DNA of 64,000 nt from assembly GCA_031277945.1 (NCBI GenBank), contig JAITLK010000003.1, positions 558,001-622,000 on the forward strand. Reading direction: 5' to 3'. The position numbers were made by a program, and so were the translations under genes. A model generated the notes under the pieces. The model saw only the letters and a list, made by a program, of their open reading frames with translations, was not told the origin of the DNA and searched no databases. This DNA comes from Microbacterium sp. (GTDB lineage: Bacteria > Actinomycetota > Actinomycetes > Actinomycetales > Microbacteriaceae). Positions 45,316 through 53,932 of this stretch are shown piece by piece (positions within the stretch are counted from its first letter, which is position 1; every line of letters begins with the position of its first letter).

Positions 45316-46929
45316 ATGGCGACCGCAACGAAGCAGCCAGCCCGCCGCGAGGCATTCGGCTCGAGAAACGTGTTCATCCTGTCCGCCATCGGCTCTGCCG
45401 TGGGCCTCGGCAACATCTGGCGATTCCCGTACGTGGCCTACGAGGGCGGGGGCGGCGCGTTCCTCATCCCCTACCTCTGCGCCCTGCTCACCGCGGGAAT
45501 CCCACTGCTGTTCTTCGACTACGCCATCGGTCACCGCTTCCGCGGATCGGCACCGCTCGCGTTCCGGCGCATGCATCGTGCCGCGGAGCCGCTCGGATGG
45601 TGGCAGGTGCTGATCTGCGTGGTCATCGCCACCTATTACGCCGTGATCATCGCCTGGTCGGCCATGTACACCTGGTTCTCCGCTCAGCTCACCTGGGGCA
45701 AGGGTAACGAGCAGGAGTTCTTCTTCACCGACTTCCTGCGCATGGCCGATGTCAACGAGGTCGGCGTCTCCACGGAGTTCGTACCCCAGGTGGGAGTCCC
45801 GCTGCTGCTCGTGTGGCTGGTCGTGATCATCATCATGTGCCTCGGCGTGAAGCGGGGCATCGGCGCGGCGAACATGATCCTGATGCCGCTGCTGACGCTG
45901 ATGTTCATGGTGTTGGTGGTGCAGTCGCTGTTCCTGCCGGGCGCTCTCGATGGGCTGAACGCCTTCTTCACCCCCGATTGGGAGGCTCTCGCCAACCCCG
46001 CGGTGTGGGCGTCGGCGTACGGCCACATCTTCTTCTCGCTGTCGGTGGCCTTCGGCATCATGGTGACCTACTCGTCGTACCTGAAGCGGCGCACCGATCT
46101 GACCGGTTCCGGCCTCGTCGTGGCGTTCGCGAACTCTTCGTTCGAGATCCTCGCCGGCATCGGCGTCTTCGCCGCGCTCGGGTTCATGGCGGCCGCGCAG
46201 GGAACGGACGTGTCCGGTGTGGCGAGCTCCGGCATCGGTCTGGCCTTCATCGCCTTCCCGACCATCGTCTCGAACGCCACCGGTGGCTCGATCATCGGCG
46301 TCCTGTTCTTCGGAGCCCTGGTGTTCGCCGGGGTCACCTCGCTCATCTCCATCCTCGAGGTGATCGTCGCGGCGCTGCAGGACAAGCTGGGCTGGCGCCG
46401 CGTACCCACCACCCTCGTGGTGGCGATACCGCTGGCCGTCATCTCAATGGTGCTGTTCTCGACCACGACGGCACTCGCCGTGCTCGATACCGCGGACGCG
46501 TTCGTGAACGCCTTCGGGATCATGGCGGTGGCCCTGGTGGCGGTGATCGTCGTCGCCTGGTTCCTGCACAAGCTCCCCGCGCTGCAGGAGCACCTGAACC
46601 GGCGCTCGAGCTTCCACATCGGAACGATGTGGAAGCTGCTGGTAGGCGTGCTCGCTCCCGTCGTGCTGGGGTATCTGCTGGTCAACGAACTCATCGCGAA
46701 GATCGCCGAGCCGTACAGCGGATATCCGGGCTGGTTCCTCTCCATCTTCGGCTGGGGAATGGCGATCGCCCTCGTCGTGGGCGGGGTGATCCTCTCCTTC
46801 GTGCCGTGGAGCAGAACGTCCCACGCCAAGGATGACCCGGACTACGACGAGTTCCTGGCCGAGGAGGACTATGACCCCGATCCGGAGACCGGCAGTATCG
46901 ACGTGACCACGAAGGCAGGTGCGCGATGA
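45316..46929 (+). CDS. NSS (SNF)-family Na+-dependent amino-acid transporter, MetP type
   Basis: 537 residues, 11-12 membrane segments. The family signature SAIGSAVGLGNIWRFPYVAY is at the N-terminus (Na+ and substrate site of helix 1), and the unwound helix-6 region FFSLSVAFGIMVTYSSY is intact. The acidic C-terminal tail overlaps by four bases (ATGA) the small membrane gene that follows. By analogy with corynebacterial MetPS, it likely imports methionine and/or alanine with sodium. Confidence 0.92.
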   Translation: MATATKQPARREAFGSRNVFILSAIGSAVGLGNIWRFPYVAYEGGGGAFLIPYLCALLTAGIPLLFFDYAIGHRFRGSAPLAFRRMHRAAEPLGWWQVLICVVIATYYAVIIAWSAMYTWFSAQLTWGKGNEQEFFFTDFLRMADVNEVGVSTEFVPQVGVPLLLVWLVVIIIMCLGVKRGIGAANMILMPLLTLMFMVLVVQSLFLPGALDGLNAFFTPDWEALANPAVWASAYGHIFFSLSVAFGIMVTYSSYLKRRTDLTGSGLVVAFANSSFEILAGIGVFAALGFMAAAQGTDVSGVASSGIGLAFIAFPTIVSNATGGSIIGVLFFGALVFAGVTSLISILEVIVAALQDKLGWRRVPTTLVVAIPLAVISMVLFSTTTALAVLDTADAFVNAFGIMAVALVAVIVVAWFLHKLPALQEHLNRRSSFHIGTMWKLLVGVLAPVVLGYLLVNELIAKIAEPYSGYPGWFLSIFGWGMAIALVVGGVILSFVPWSRTSHAKDDPDYDEFLAEEDYDPDPETGSIDVTTKAGAR

Positions 46930-47060
46930 CGACGACGGCAGTGATCATGATGATCGTCGCGATGGTCACGGTGTGGGGCGGACTGATCGCCGGCATCGTG
47001 AACCTCGCCCGTCACCCGGAGGAAGAGGGCGCGGAGCCGGTCCCGCCGGTCGAACTCTAG
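46926..47060 (+). CDS. metS: MetS-type small subunit of the NSS transporter
   Basis: 44 residues, too short for most gene finders. One membrane helix (TTTAVIMMIVAMVTVWGGLI region, residues 2-24) followed by NLARHPEEEGAEP. The sequence pattern and ATGA overlap with the NSS gene match the MetS subunit needed for MetP activity in Corynebacterium. Confidence 0.88.
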   Translation: MTTTAVIMMIVAMVTVWGGLIAGIVNLARHPEEEGAEPVPPVEL

Positions 47061-47095
47061 AGGGGCGTTCTCTCGGTGGTGGGCGATGCGCCGGG

Positions 47096-48301
47096 CTACG
47101 GGGAAACGGGCACTGCTGCCGGCGCGTTGCGACGCAGCCACGCGAGGGTGCCGAGATGGGCCAGCAGGGTGAGCACCAGCACGCCGCCGGAGATGAGCAG
47201 CAGCTGGTCCGCGCTGGAGCCCGCAGTCAGCGCGACCCCGCCGAGGGCACTGCCCAGTCCGCTTCCGAGCATCATGGCGCTCGTGTTCACGGCCAGCACG
47301 AGCGCCGCCACGGTGGGCGACACCATGGCGGCCAGACGCGCCTGCCCGGCGACACCGGAGCCGCCGTTGAAGATGGCGCACACCAGGAACCACGCCACGC
47401 CCGCGATGGCGCCGAGGATTCCCGGCAGCATCAGCCCGAGCCAGCCGAGGACGGCCGTGGCCGACACGGCGGCGAGGATCACGGTGAGCACGGCGACCGG
47501 GCCGCGACGATCGATCACCCGGCCGGAGACGAGATTGCCGACGAGGCTCACCACCCCATAGCCGAACAGCGCGGCGATCATCGGGTACCCCTCACCGATG
47601 CGTGGCCCGAGGATCAGCGTGGCGTAGGTGAAGCAGAGGTAGCTCGCGCACATCAGGCCGGTGGGGACGATGAGGGCCAGCAGGATCCGGGGCTGCGTGA
47701 GCGGACTGAGTGCCTCGCGTACCGTGGTGGCCGGCAGATGCAGCGGTGTGACCCCGCGGAAGATGCCGACCATGGCAACGACACCGACTCCGACGACGAG
47801 GAAGATCGGGATACGCCAGTCCGCCTGTCCGATCACGAGCCCCACCGGCACACCGAGCGCCGTGGCGAAGAGGAACCCGCCCATCACCCAGGACAGGGCG
47901 CGTCCGCGGTACTGCTCGGGAGTGGCTGCCACCACGTAGGAGCCGACCGCCGCACTGAGAAGCGCGCCGCCGAGGGCCGAGACGATGCGTCCGGCCATCG
48001 CCCAGAAGTAGGTGGGTGCGAGCCCGACGAGCAGATTCCCCAGCACGAAGACGCCCAGCGAGAGGAGGATCGTCGCCTTCCGCTCCCAGCGTCCGGTGAG
48101 CGCGCCGAGGACGGGTCCACTGATCGCACTGGTGACGGCGAACACGCTCATCAGCTGGCCGGCCGCGGCGGCATCGATCTCCAGATCGGTGGCGATCTGC
48201 GGGAGCAGACCGGCGAGCACGTAGCCGTCGATGCCCATCGAGAAGTTCGCGACGGCCAGCCACACCAGAGCACCGATGCGGAACCCGCTTCTGTCGTTCA
48301 T
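47096..48301 (-). CDS. DHA1-type MFS transporter
   Basis: 401 residues, about 12 membrane segments. Opening ALVWLAVANFSMGIDGYVLA and LSAAVGSYVVAATPEQYRGRALS are typical of AraJ/PbuE-like drug or metabolite exporters. Substrate unknown. The ATG at 48301 is preceded by GAGGAT nine bases before; an upstream ATG has no ribosome site. It is downstream of glyA-folD on the same strand but separated by a terminator-like stem, and converges on metS. Confidence 0.8.
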   Translation of the reverse strand: MNDRSGFRIGALVWLAVANFSMGIDGYVLAGLLPQIATDLEIDAAAAGQLMSVFAVTSAISGPVLGALTGRWERKATILLSLGVFVLGNLLVGLAPTYFWAMAGRIVSALGGALLSAAVGSYVVAATPEQYRGRALSWVMGGFLFATALGVPVGLVIGQADWRIPIFLVVGVGVVAMVGIFRGVTPLHLPATTVREALSPLTQPRILLALIVPTGLMCASYLCFTYATLILGPRIGEGYPMIAALFGYGVVSLVGNLVSGRVIDRRGPVAVLTVILAAVSATAVLGWLGLMLPGILGAIAGVAWFLVCAIFNGGSGVAGQARLAAMVSPTVAALVLAVNTSAMMLGSGLGSALGGVALTAGSSADQLLLISGGVLVLTLLAHLGTLAWLRRNAPAAVPVSP

Positions 48302-48341
48302 CGTCCTCGGATCCTCATCGATCGGGTACCGCATGCGAGAG

Positions 48342-48375
48342 CGGGGCGGACTCCTCGGAAGAAGAGCCCGCCCCG
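48342..48375 (-). terminator. Terminator of the glyA-folD operon
   Basis: Eight-bp arms CGGGGCGG / CCGCCCCG with additional CTC/GAG pairing inside, 12 bp past the folD stop and before the MFS start. Confidence 0.65.
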
Positions 48376-48386
48376 GGTGAGTGGTG

Positions 48387-49268
48387 TCAGACGAGACTGC
48401 GCTCGGCCGCTTCCACCACGTTGGTCATCAGCAGAGCCACGGTCATCGGGCCCACACCGCCGGGGTTGGGCGAGAGGTAACCCGCCACATCCTCGACGCC
48501 CGGGGCGATGTCGCCGTAGACCTTGCTCTTGCCCGTTTCGGGGTCGTCCTCGCGGGTGACTCCCACATCGAGCACGGCTGCGCCGGGCTTGACGTCTTCA
48601 GGCCTCACCAGGTGCTTCACGCCCGCAGCGCCCACGATCACGTCCGCCTGACGCAGGTAGGACGGCAGATCCTGCGTTCCCGTGTGGGTGAGGGTGACGG
48701 TGGCGTTGATCGCGCGACGCGTGAGCAGCAGACCGATCGAGCGTCCGATCGTCACACCGCGGCCCACGACCACCACGTGCTTGCCGGTGAGGTCGTAGTC
48801 GTTGCGCAGCAGCAGCTCGATCACGGCGCGCGGTGTGCACGGCAGCGGCGTCTCGATGGGAGCGTTGACGTTCAGCACCAGCCGGCCGAGATTGGTGGGG
48901 TGCAGCCCGTCGGCGTCCTTCGCCGGGTCGATGCGCTCGAGGATCGCGTCGGTGTCGATGTGCTTCGGCAGCGGCAGCTGGACGATGTAACCGTGGCAGG
49001 CGGGGTCGGCGTTGAGACGGTCGATGACCTCCTCCACGTCCGCCTGGGTGGCATCGCCCGGCAACTCCACCTGGATGGAGTTCATGCCGATCGCCTCGGA
49101 CTGGCGGTGCTTCATGCCCACGTACAGCTGCGATGCGGGATCGGCCCCCACCAGCACCGTGGCGATGCCGGGTGTGACGCCCCGGGCGGTGAGGGCGGCG
49201 ACGCGTTCGGTCAGCTCGTCCTTGATCGCCTGAGCGGTGGCCTTGCCGTCGAGGACGACAGCAGTCAC
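48387..49268 (-). CDS. folD: Methylenetetrahydrofolate dehydrogenase / cyclohydrolase
   Basis: 293 residues. It interconverts 5,10-methylene-, 5,10-methenyl- and 10-formyl-tetrahydrofolate using NADP. The YxxxK active site is Tyr49-Lys53 (YVGMKHRQ), with [24 protein letters not shown] for NADP and the closing [10 protein letters not shown]. It starts with GTG inside a GTGA overlap with the glyA stop, so translation is coupled. Under the ZTP riboswitch upstream of glyA. Confidence 0.96.
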   Translation of the reverse strand: MTAVVLDGKATAQAIKDELTERVAALTARGVTPGIATVLVGADPASQLYVGMKHRQSEAIGMNSIQVELPGDATQADVEEVIDRLNADPACHGYIVQLPLPKHIDTDAILERIDPAKDADGLHPTNLGRLVLNVNAPIETPLPCTPRAVIELLLRNDYDLTGKHVVVVGRGVTIGRSIGLLLTRRAINATVTLTHTGTQDLPSYLRQADVIVGAAGVKHLVRPEDVKPGAAVLDVGVTREDDPETGKSKVYGDIAPGVEDVAGYLSPNPGGVGPMTVALLMTNVVEAAERSLV

Positions 49269-50539
49269 TGGGCCAGCCCCGGGTACAGCGGGAACTTGTC
49301 GGCCAGCACCTGCACGCGGGCCTTCAAGGCCTCCACGTCGGCGCCGGGCAGCAGAGCGAGCGCGATGATGTCGGCGACCTCGGCGAAGTCGGCGTCGTCG
49401 AAGCCGCGCGTGGCGAGGGCGGGGGTGCCGATGCGCAGACCCGAGGTGACCATCGGCGGACGCGGGTCGTTCGGGACGGCGTTGCGGTTCACCGTGATGT
49501 GGATCTCGTGAAGGAGGTCCTCGGCCTGCTTGCCGTCGATCTCGGCGTCGCGGAGGTCGACGAGAACCAGGTGCACGTCCGTGCCGCCCGAGCGCACGGC
49601 GATGCCGGCGTTCTTCACGTCGTCCTGCAGGAGGCGGTCGGCGATGAGCTTCGCACCGCGCAGCGTGCGCTCCTGACGGTCCTTGAACTCCGGCGTGGCT
49701 GCGAGCTTGAACGCGGTGGCCTTGGCCGCGATCACGTGCATCAGGGGGCCGCCCTGCTGGCCCGGGAAGACGGCCGAGTTGATCTTCTTCGCGATGTCAG
49801 CGTCGTTGGTGAGGATGAAGCCCGAGCGGGGGCCGCCGATGGTCTTGTGCACCGTGGAGGAGACCACGTGGGCGTGCGGCACCGGGTTGGGGTGCACGCC
49901 CGCGGCGACGAGGCCGGCGAAGTGCGCCATGTCCACCCACAGGTAGGCGCCGACCTCGTCGGCGATCTCGCGGAACTTCGCGAAGTCGAGCTGGCGCGGG
50001 TATGCGGACCATCCGGCGATGATGACCTTCGGCTGGTGCTCGATGGCCAGGCGGCGCACCTCGTCCATGTCGACGAGCGAGGTCTCCGGGTCCACGCCGT
50101 ACGCGACGATGTCGAAGAGCCGGCCCGAGAAGTTGATCTTCATGCCGTGGGTGAGGTGGCCGCCCTGGTCCAGCGACAGGCCCAGGATGGTGTCGCCCGG
50201 ACGAGCGATGGCGTGCAGGACGGCGGCGTTCGCCGTGGCACCGGAGTGCGGCTGGACGTTGGCGAACTCGGCTCCGAAGAGGCTCTTGGCGCGCTCGATG
50301 GCCAGCTCCTCGGCCACGTCGACCTCTTCGCAACCGCCGTAGTAGCGCTTGCCCGGGTAGCCCTCGGCGTACTTGTTGGTGAGCACGGAGCCCTGCGACT
50401 GCAGCACGGACACCGGGACGATGTTCTCGGATGCGATCATCTCGAGGTAGTCGCGCTGACGGGTCAGCTCGCGCTCGAGCACCTCGGCGATCTCGGGATC
50501 GACCTCGGCGAGCGGGGCGTTGAAGTAGGAATCGGTCAT
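49265..50539 (-). CDS. glyA: Serine hydroxymethyltransferase
   Basis: 424 residues, PLP enzyme making glycine and methylene-tetrahydrofolate from serine. Visible: [28 protein letters not shown], the PLP lysine in [13 protein letters not shown]. The start at 50539 has GGAGG nine bases before it; much longer open sequence upstream is the riboswitch leader, not coding. The SD lies in a small CCTC-GTG-GAGG hairpin, which could be the switched element. Operon glyA-folD couples two one-carbon enzymes. Confidence 0.97.
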   Translation of the reverse strand: MTDSYFNAPLAEVDPEIAEVLERELTRQRDYLEMIASENIVPVSVLQSQGSVLTNKYAEGYPGKRYYGGCEEVDVAEELAIERAKSLFGAEFANVQPHSGATANAAVLHAIARPGDTILGLSLDQGGHLTHGMKINFSGRLFDIVAYGVDPETSLVDMDEVRRLAIEHQPKVIIAGWSAYPRQLDFAKFREIADEVGAYLWVDMAHFAGLVAAGVHPNPVPHAHVVSSTVHKTIGGPRSGFILTNDADIAKKINSAVFPGQQGGPLMHVIAAKATAFKLAATPEFKDRQERTLRGAKLIADRLLQDDVKNAGIAVRSGGTDVHLVLVDLRDAEIDGKQAEDLLHEIHITVNRNAVPNDPRPPMVTSGLRIGTPALATRGFDDADFAEVADIIALALLPGADVEALKARVQVLADKFPLYPGLAQ

Positions 50540-50579
50540 GGCGGATGCCTCCACGAGGGTGTTCTGCGTGTTTCCGAAT

Positions 50580-50655
50580 CGACCCAGGCGCGCGGTCGAA
50601 GATGTGAATCGCTTCCCGGTGGTGACCCACCTTTTTACGCCAGTCGCGACACCAG
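50580..50655 (-). promoter_or_regulatory. ZTP (pfl) riboswitch upstream of glyA-folD
   Basis: On the minus strand the conserved parts appear in order: TCGCGACTGGCG, a hairpin GGTGG-GTCA-CCACC, then CCGGGAAGCG, a variable stem, and GCGCCTGGGTC. These are the conserved cores of the ZTP/ZMP-sensing aptamer, known ahead of glyA, folD and purine genes. A -10-like TACACT at 50658-50663 would start the RNA right at the aptamer. The aptamer ends about 40 bases before the glyA ATG; no terminator hairpin fits there, so control by SD access is likely. Confidence 0.92.
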
Positions 50656-50662
50656 CGAGTGT

Positions 50663-50695
50663 AGCGGAAGCGGCGAGGCGCTCGTCGCTTCCGCT
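50663..50695. repeat. Inverted repeat at the glyA promoter
   Basis: AGCGGAAGCGGCGAG and a complement with one mismatch, three-base loop, immediately upstream of the predicted glyA -10. It overlaps the expected -35 area, so it may be an operator or the end of another transcript. Confidence 0.5.
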
Positions 50696-50782
50696 GAGCG
50701 GGCCGAAACCTGTCCGCCGTGACAGATCCGGCCGATCCATCGAGAATCGGCGGGGTCGTCATGGCTTCCGGCTGCCGCGTTT

Positions 50783-50797
50783 GTTAGGTTTCCTTAC
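50783..50797. promoter_or_regulatory. Imperfect palindrome abutting the hexosaminidase start
   Basis: GTTAGG-TTT-CCTTAC, one mismatch, ends at the base before the ATG at 50798, where an SD would be expected. AGGTTTCC-type sites next to starts occur with ROK-family regulators; a ROK-like regulator tail lies at the right edge of the window. Confidence 0.5.
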
Positions 50798-52330
50798 ATG
50801 TCGATCGGCGCCGCTCCACTCCCCCTCATTCCTTTTCCGGTCTCCGTCTCGGACGCACCCCCCGTGCGCCTCACCGAAGCCACCCGCATCGTGACGGGCG
50901 AGGTGACGCGCGGCGAGGCCTTCCTTCTTGCTGCAGCGGTCGCCGAACGCACCGGGCTGGACATGGAGCTGGTGATCGGCGTCTCCCCCGAGCCGGGCGA
51001 CATCATGTTGGCCCTCGGACCCGGCGGCTCGGACGAAGGGTACGAGCTCCGTACCGGCGACGGGGTCCTGCTGCAGGCGGAGACGCCCCGCGGTGCGTAT
51101 TGGGCGACCCAGACGCTGCGCCAGCTCATCGCCCGGGATGACCAGGGCTGGTTCGTCCGCGGCGCAGACATCACCGATCGCCCGCGCTTCGCCTACCGCG
51201 GCGTGATGCTGGACGTCGTCCGTCACTTCTTCTCCGTCGCCGAGGTCTGCCGCTTCATCGATGGCGTCAGCGCCTACAAGATCAACGTGCTGCACCTGCA
51301 CCTCACCGACGATCAGGGATGGCGCATCGAACTGGACGGCTGGCCGAAGCTCACCGAGCTGGGTGGTCGCACCGCGGCGCTCGGCGACGAGGGCGGCTAC
51401 TACACGGCCGAAGACTACGCGGAGATCATCGCGTACGCGGCCGCGCGTCACATGACCGTGGTACCTGAGATCGACACCCCCGGTCACACGCACGCCATCA
51501 CGGTGGCGTATCCGGAGTTCGCCGAGCAGCCGGTGATGAACGAGCATCTCGAGGCCGATGCGGTGCGCCTCAACCACGCCCTCCCGGTCTTCGGCGAGCC
51601 CTACCTCGGCTGGGGTGTCGGGTTCTCGTCGGTGAAGGTGGGCGACCCCGCCACCGACGCCTTCATCACGGATGTCTTCACGCAGGTGGCCGCGATGACG
51701 CCGGGACCGTGGGTGCACCTCGGCGGCGACGAGTGCCTGGGCACGGATCCCGCAGACTTCGCCGCCTTCGTGGCCTCCGCGAGCGCGGCCATCGCCGCCA
51801 CCGGGAAGACTCCGATCGCCTGGCACGAGGCGGGTCGCTCCGGCGCACTCGCTCCGGGAACCGTGGGCCAGTACTGGGGATTCCGCACCCCGCAGCAGGG
51901 CGTTGCCGACGCCGCCCGCACCTTCGTGGAGGGCGGCGGCTCGCTGATCATCTCCCCCGCGGATGTCGCGTACCTCGACATGAAGTACGACGCCTCCACC
52001 GAACTCGGCCTCGCCTGGGCCGACGGGCCCACCAGCGTGGAGGAGTCCTACGCGTGGGATCCCGCCGATATCGTCCCCGGTGTCGAGGAGGCGCAGATCC
52101 TCGGGGTCGAGGCGCCACTGTGGACCGAGAGCGTCCGCACGCCCGCCGACATCGACTATCTGACCTACCCGCGGCTGCCCGGCCTCGCCGAGATCGCCTG
52201 GAGCGCGCCCGGCGGCGCAGAACGCACCTGGACGTCGCTGCGGGAGCGCGTCGCGCAGCACGCGCAGGCGTGGCAGGCTGACGGGATCGGCTACTACCGC
52301 AGCCCCGAGATCGCCTGGCCGCAGGCATGA
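50798..52330 (+). CDS. GH20 beta-N-acetylhexosaminidase
   Basis: 510 residues, no signal peptide, so intracellular. It cuts terminal GlcNAc from chito-oligosaccharides by substrate-assisted catalysis. N-terminal GH20b-like domain to about 125, then the barrel with RGVMLDVVRHFFSV, HLHLTDDQGWRIE and the catalytic pair Asp311-Glu312 in HLGGDECLGT. There is no SD; an imperfect palindrome touches the ATG. nagA follows after 26 bp, giving a two-gene amino-sugar operon. Confidence 0.95.
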   Translation: MSIGAAPLPLIPFPVSVSDAPPVRLTEATRIVTGEVTRGEAFLLAAAVAERTGLDMELVIGVSPEPGDIMLALGPGGSDEGYELRTGDGVLLQAETPRGAYWATQTLRQLIARDDQGWFVRGADITDRPRFAYRGVMLDVVRHFFSVAEVCRFIDGVSAYKINVLHLHLTDDQGWRIELDGWPKLTELGGRTAALGDEGGYYTAEDYAEIIAYAAARHMTVVPEIDTPGHTHAITVAYPEFAEQPVMNEHLEADAVRLNHALPVFGEPYLGWGVGFSSVKVGDPATDAFITDVFTQVAAMTPGPWVHLGGDECLGTDPADFAAFVASASAAIAATGKTPIAWHEAGRSGALAPGTVGQYWGFRTPQQGVADAARTFVEGGGSLIISPADVAYLDMKYDASTELGLAWADGPTSVEESYAWDPADIVPGVEEAQILGVEAPLWTESVRTPADIDYLTYPRLPGLAEIAWSAPGGAERTWTSLRERVAQHAQAWQADGIGYYRSPEIAWPQA

Positions 52331-52356
52331 CCACCCGCCCCCGGACAGGAGCATCC

Positions 52357-53514
52357 ATGCGCACCCTCATCCATTCGGTCGACATCATCGAGTCCGGACA
52401 GCGCCTTCCGGGTGCCTGGGCTCTGCTGGATGACGACGGCGTCCTCGCGACGGGACAGACCACGCCCTGGCAGGACGTCTCGGCCGAGGCGGATGTGGTG
52501 ATCGACGCGGTCGAGATGGCGGGTGAGGGCGCCATCCTCACGCCGGGATTCATCGACGTGCACGGTCATGGCGGGGCCGGCTTCGCCTACGACGACGGCG
52601 TCGACGCGATCCGCGCAGCTCGTGACGTGCATCGCAGCCACGGCACCACCCGGGCGGTGATCTCGCTGGTGACCGCGCCGATCGACGACCTGGCCGCCAA
52701 CGTTGCGCTCATCGCCGAGCTCACCCGCACCGACCGCGACATCCTCGGGTCCCACCTGGAAGGCCCGTTCCTGGATCCCGGGCACAAGGGCGCGCACGAT
52801 CCCGAGCTGCTGCGCGCTCCCAAGGTGGCGCTCGTGCAGCGCCTGCTCGACGCCGGCGAGGGCACCGTGCGGCAGATCACGCTCGCCCCGGAACTCAGCG
52901 GGGGTCTGGATGCCGTGCGTGCCGTGGTCGCGTCCGGTGCCGTCGCAGCCGTGGGTCACACCGACGCGGATGCGGAGACCGCCGGCGAGGCGTTCGATGC
53001 CGGCGCGACACTGATCACCCATGCCTTCAACGCGATGCCCGGAATCCACCACCGCAAGCCCGGTCCCGTTGTCGCCGCCGCGTCCGATCCGCGGGTGCGA
53101 CTGGAGATCATCGCCGACGGCACCCATGTGGACCTCGACCTCATCCGGATGATGTTCGCCTCGGCGCCGGGGCGCATGGTGCTCGTCACGGATGCGATGG
53201 CTGCGGCAGGCGTGGGCGACGGGGACTACATCCTGGGCGCCCTGGCGGTGGAGGTGCGAAACGGAGTCGCCCGTCTGGCGGAGGGCGGATCGATCGCCGG
53301 ATCGACGCTCACCCAGGACGCCGCGCTGCGCAACGTGGTGCAGGCGGGCGTTCCGCTGGAGCAGACCGTGGACGCCCTCACCCGCACCCCCGCCGAGCTG
53401 ATCGGCCGCGGTGATGATCTGGGACGGCTTCGTCAGGGATACGCCGCCGACGCCGTGCTGCTGGATCGCGATCTGCACGTGCGCGCCGTGTGGGCGGACG
53501 GCGTTCGCGTCTGA
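52357..53514 (+). CDS. nagA: N-acetylglucosamine-6-phosphate deacetylase
   Basis: 385 residues, amidohydrolase-fold metalloenzyme producing glucosamine 6-phosphate and acetate. Metal motifs DVHGHGGAG, SHLEGPFL, VGHTDAD, THAFNAM and VTDAMAA are intact. ATG at 52357 with AGGAG six bases before it was preferred to one ten codons upstream. It links the hexosaminidase here to the nagB-kinase-ABC genes at 58.7-63.8 kb. Acetate released could feed the RamB-like control circuit. Confidence 0.95.
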   Translation: MRTLIHSVDIIESGQRLPGAWALLDDDGVLATGQTTPWQDVSAEADVVIDAVEMAGEGAILTPGFIDVHGHGGAGFAYDDGVDAIRAARDVHRSHGTTRAVISLVTAPIDDLAANVALIAELTRTDRDILGSHLEGPFLDPGHKGAHDPELLRAPKVALVQRLLDAGEGTVRQITLAPELSGGLDAVRAVVASGAVAAVGHTDADAETAGEAFDAGATLITHAFNAMPGIHHRKPGPVVAAASDPRVRLEIIADGTHVDLDLIRMMFASAPGRMVLVTDAMAAAGVGDGDYILGALAVEVRNGVARLAEGGSIAGSTLTQDAALRNVVQAGVPLEQTVDALTRTPAELIGRGDDLGRLRQGYAADAVLLDRDLHVRAVWADGVRV

Positions 53515-53533
53515 CATCGAGCCGATGGTTCGA

Positions 53534-53567
53534 GAAACGCCGCCCCGGTCCGCCCGGGCGGCGTTTC
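53534..53567 (+). terminator. Terminator after nagA
   Basis: Perfect 12-bp arms GAAACGCCGCCC / GGGCGGCGTTTC with a 10-base loop, 19 bp after the nagA stop and ending in TTTC. Confidence 0.8.
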
Positions 53568-53603
53568 CTGGCTCTCCGGGCAAGAATCCCGGGCGGAGAT
53601 GAA

Positions 53604-53635
53604 AGGGGCGGCAGTCGGATCGACGTGCCGCCCCT
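53604..53635 (+). terminator. Second stem-loop after nagA
   Basis: Perfect 10-bp arms AGGGGCGGCA / TGCCGCCCCT with a 12-base loop, followed by CTTGT. With the first hairpin it insulates the sigma-factor gene. The remaining 53636-53932 holds a dyad at 53766 and no other gene. Confidence 0.7.
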
Positions 53636-53765
53636 CTTGTCCGACGGGAGCGGGCGCTCGCTGGGGACGAATAGTTGCCTCGGCTCCCTCTGCCGAACTT
53701 GCGGCCGCTGGGGACGATGCCGCAGAGCCCAGACTACCAAACGGACCTGGCTTTTTCTCAGTAAC

Positions 53766-53788
53766 TTGGCGACACCTGAGTGTGCCAA
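53766..53788. promoter_or_regulatory. Dyad upstream of the sigma-factor fusion gene
   Basis: TTGGC-G-ACAC, CTGA, GTGT-GCCAA: nine paired bases with one bulged G, about 145 bp before the chosen start. It could be an operator or a leader hairpin. Confidence 0.45.
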
Positions 53789-53932
53789 ATGCACATCGAC
53801 CGCTTCAGCCTGGCAGGACCGCGGGTATCCACAGGGAGCCGCCTCACAGACTGGACGTCTCAGCGATTTCACGCGAGAATATCCCCATGGCCGTGTGGTA
53901 GCCGGCCTATTTCGCCCCGAACGAAAGCCGCC

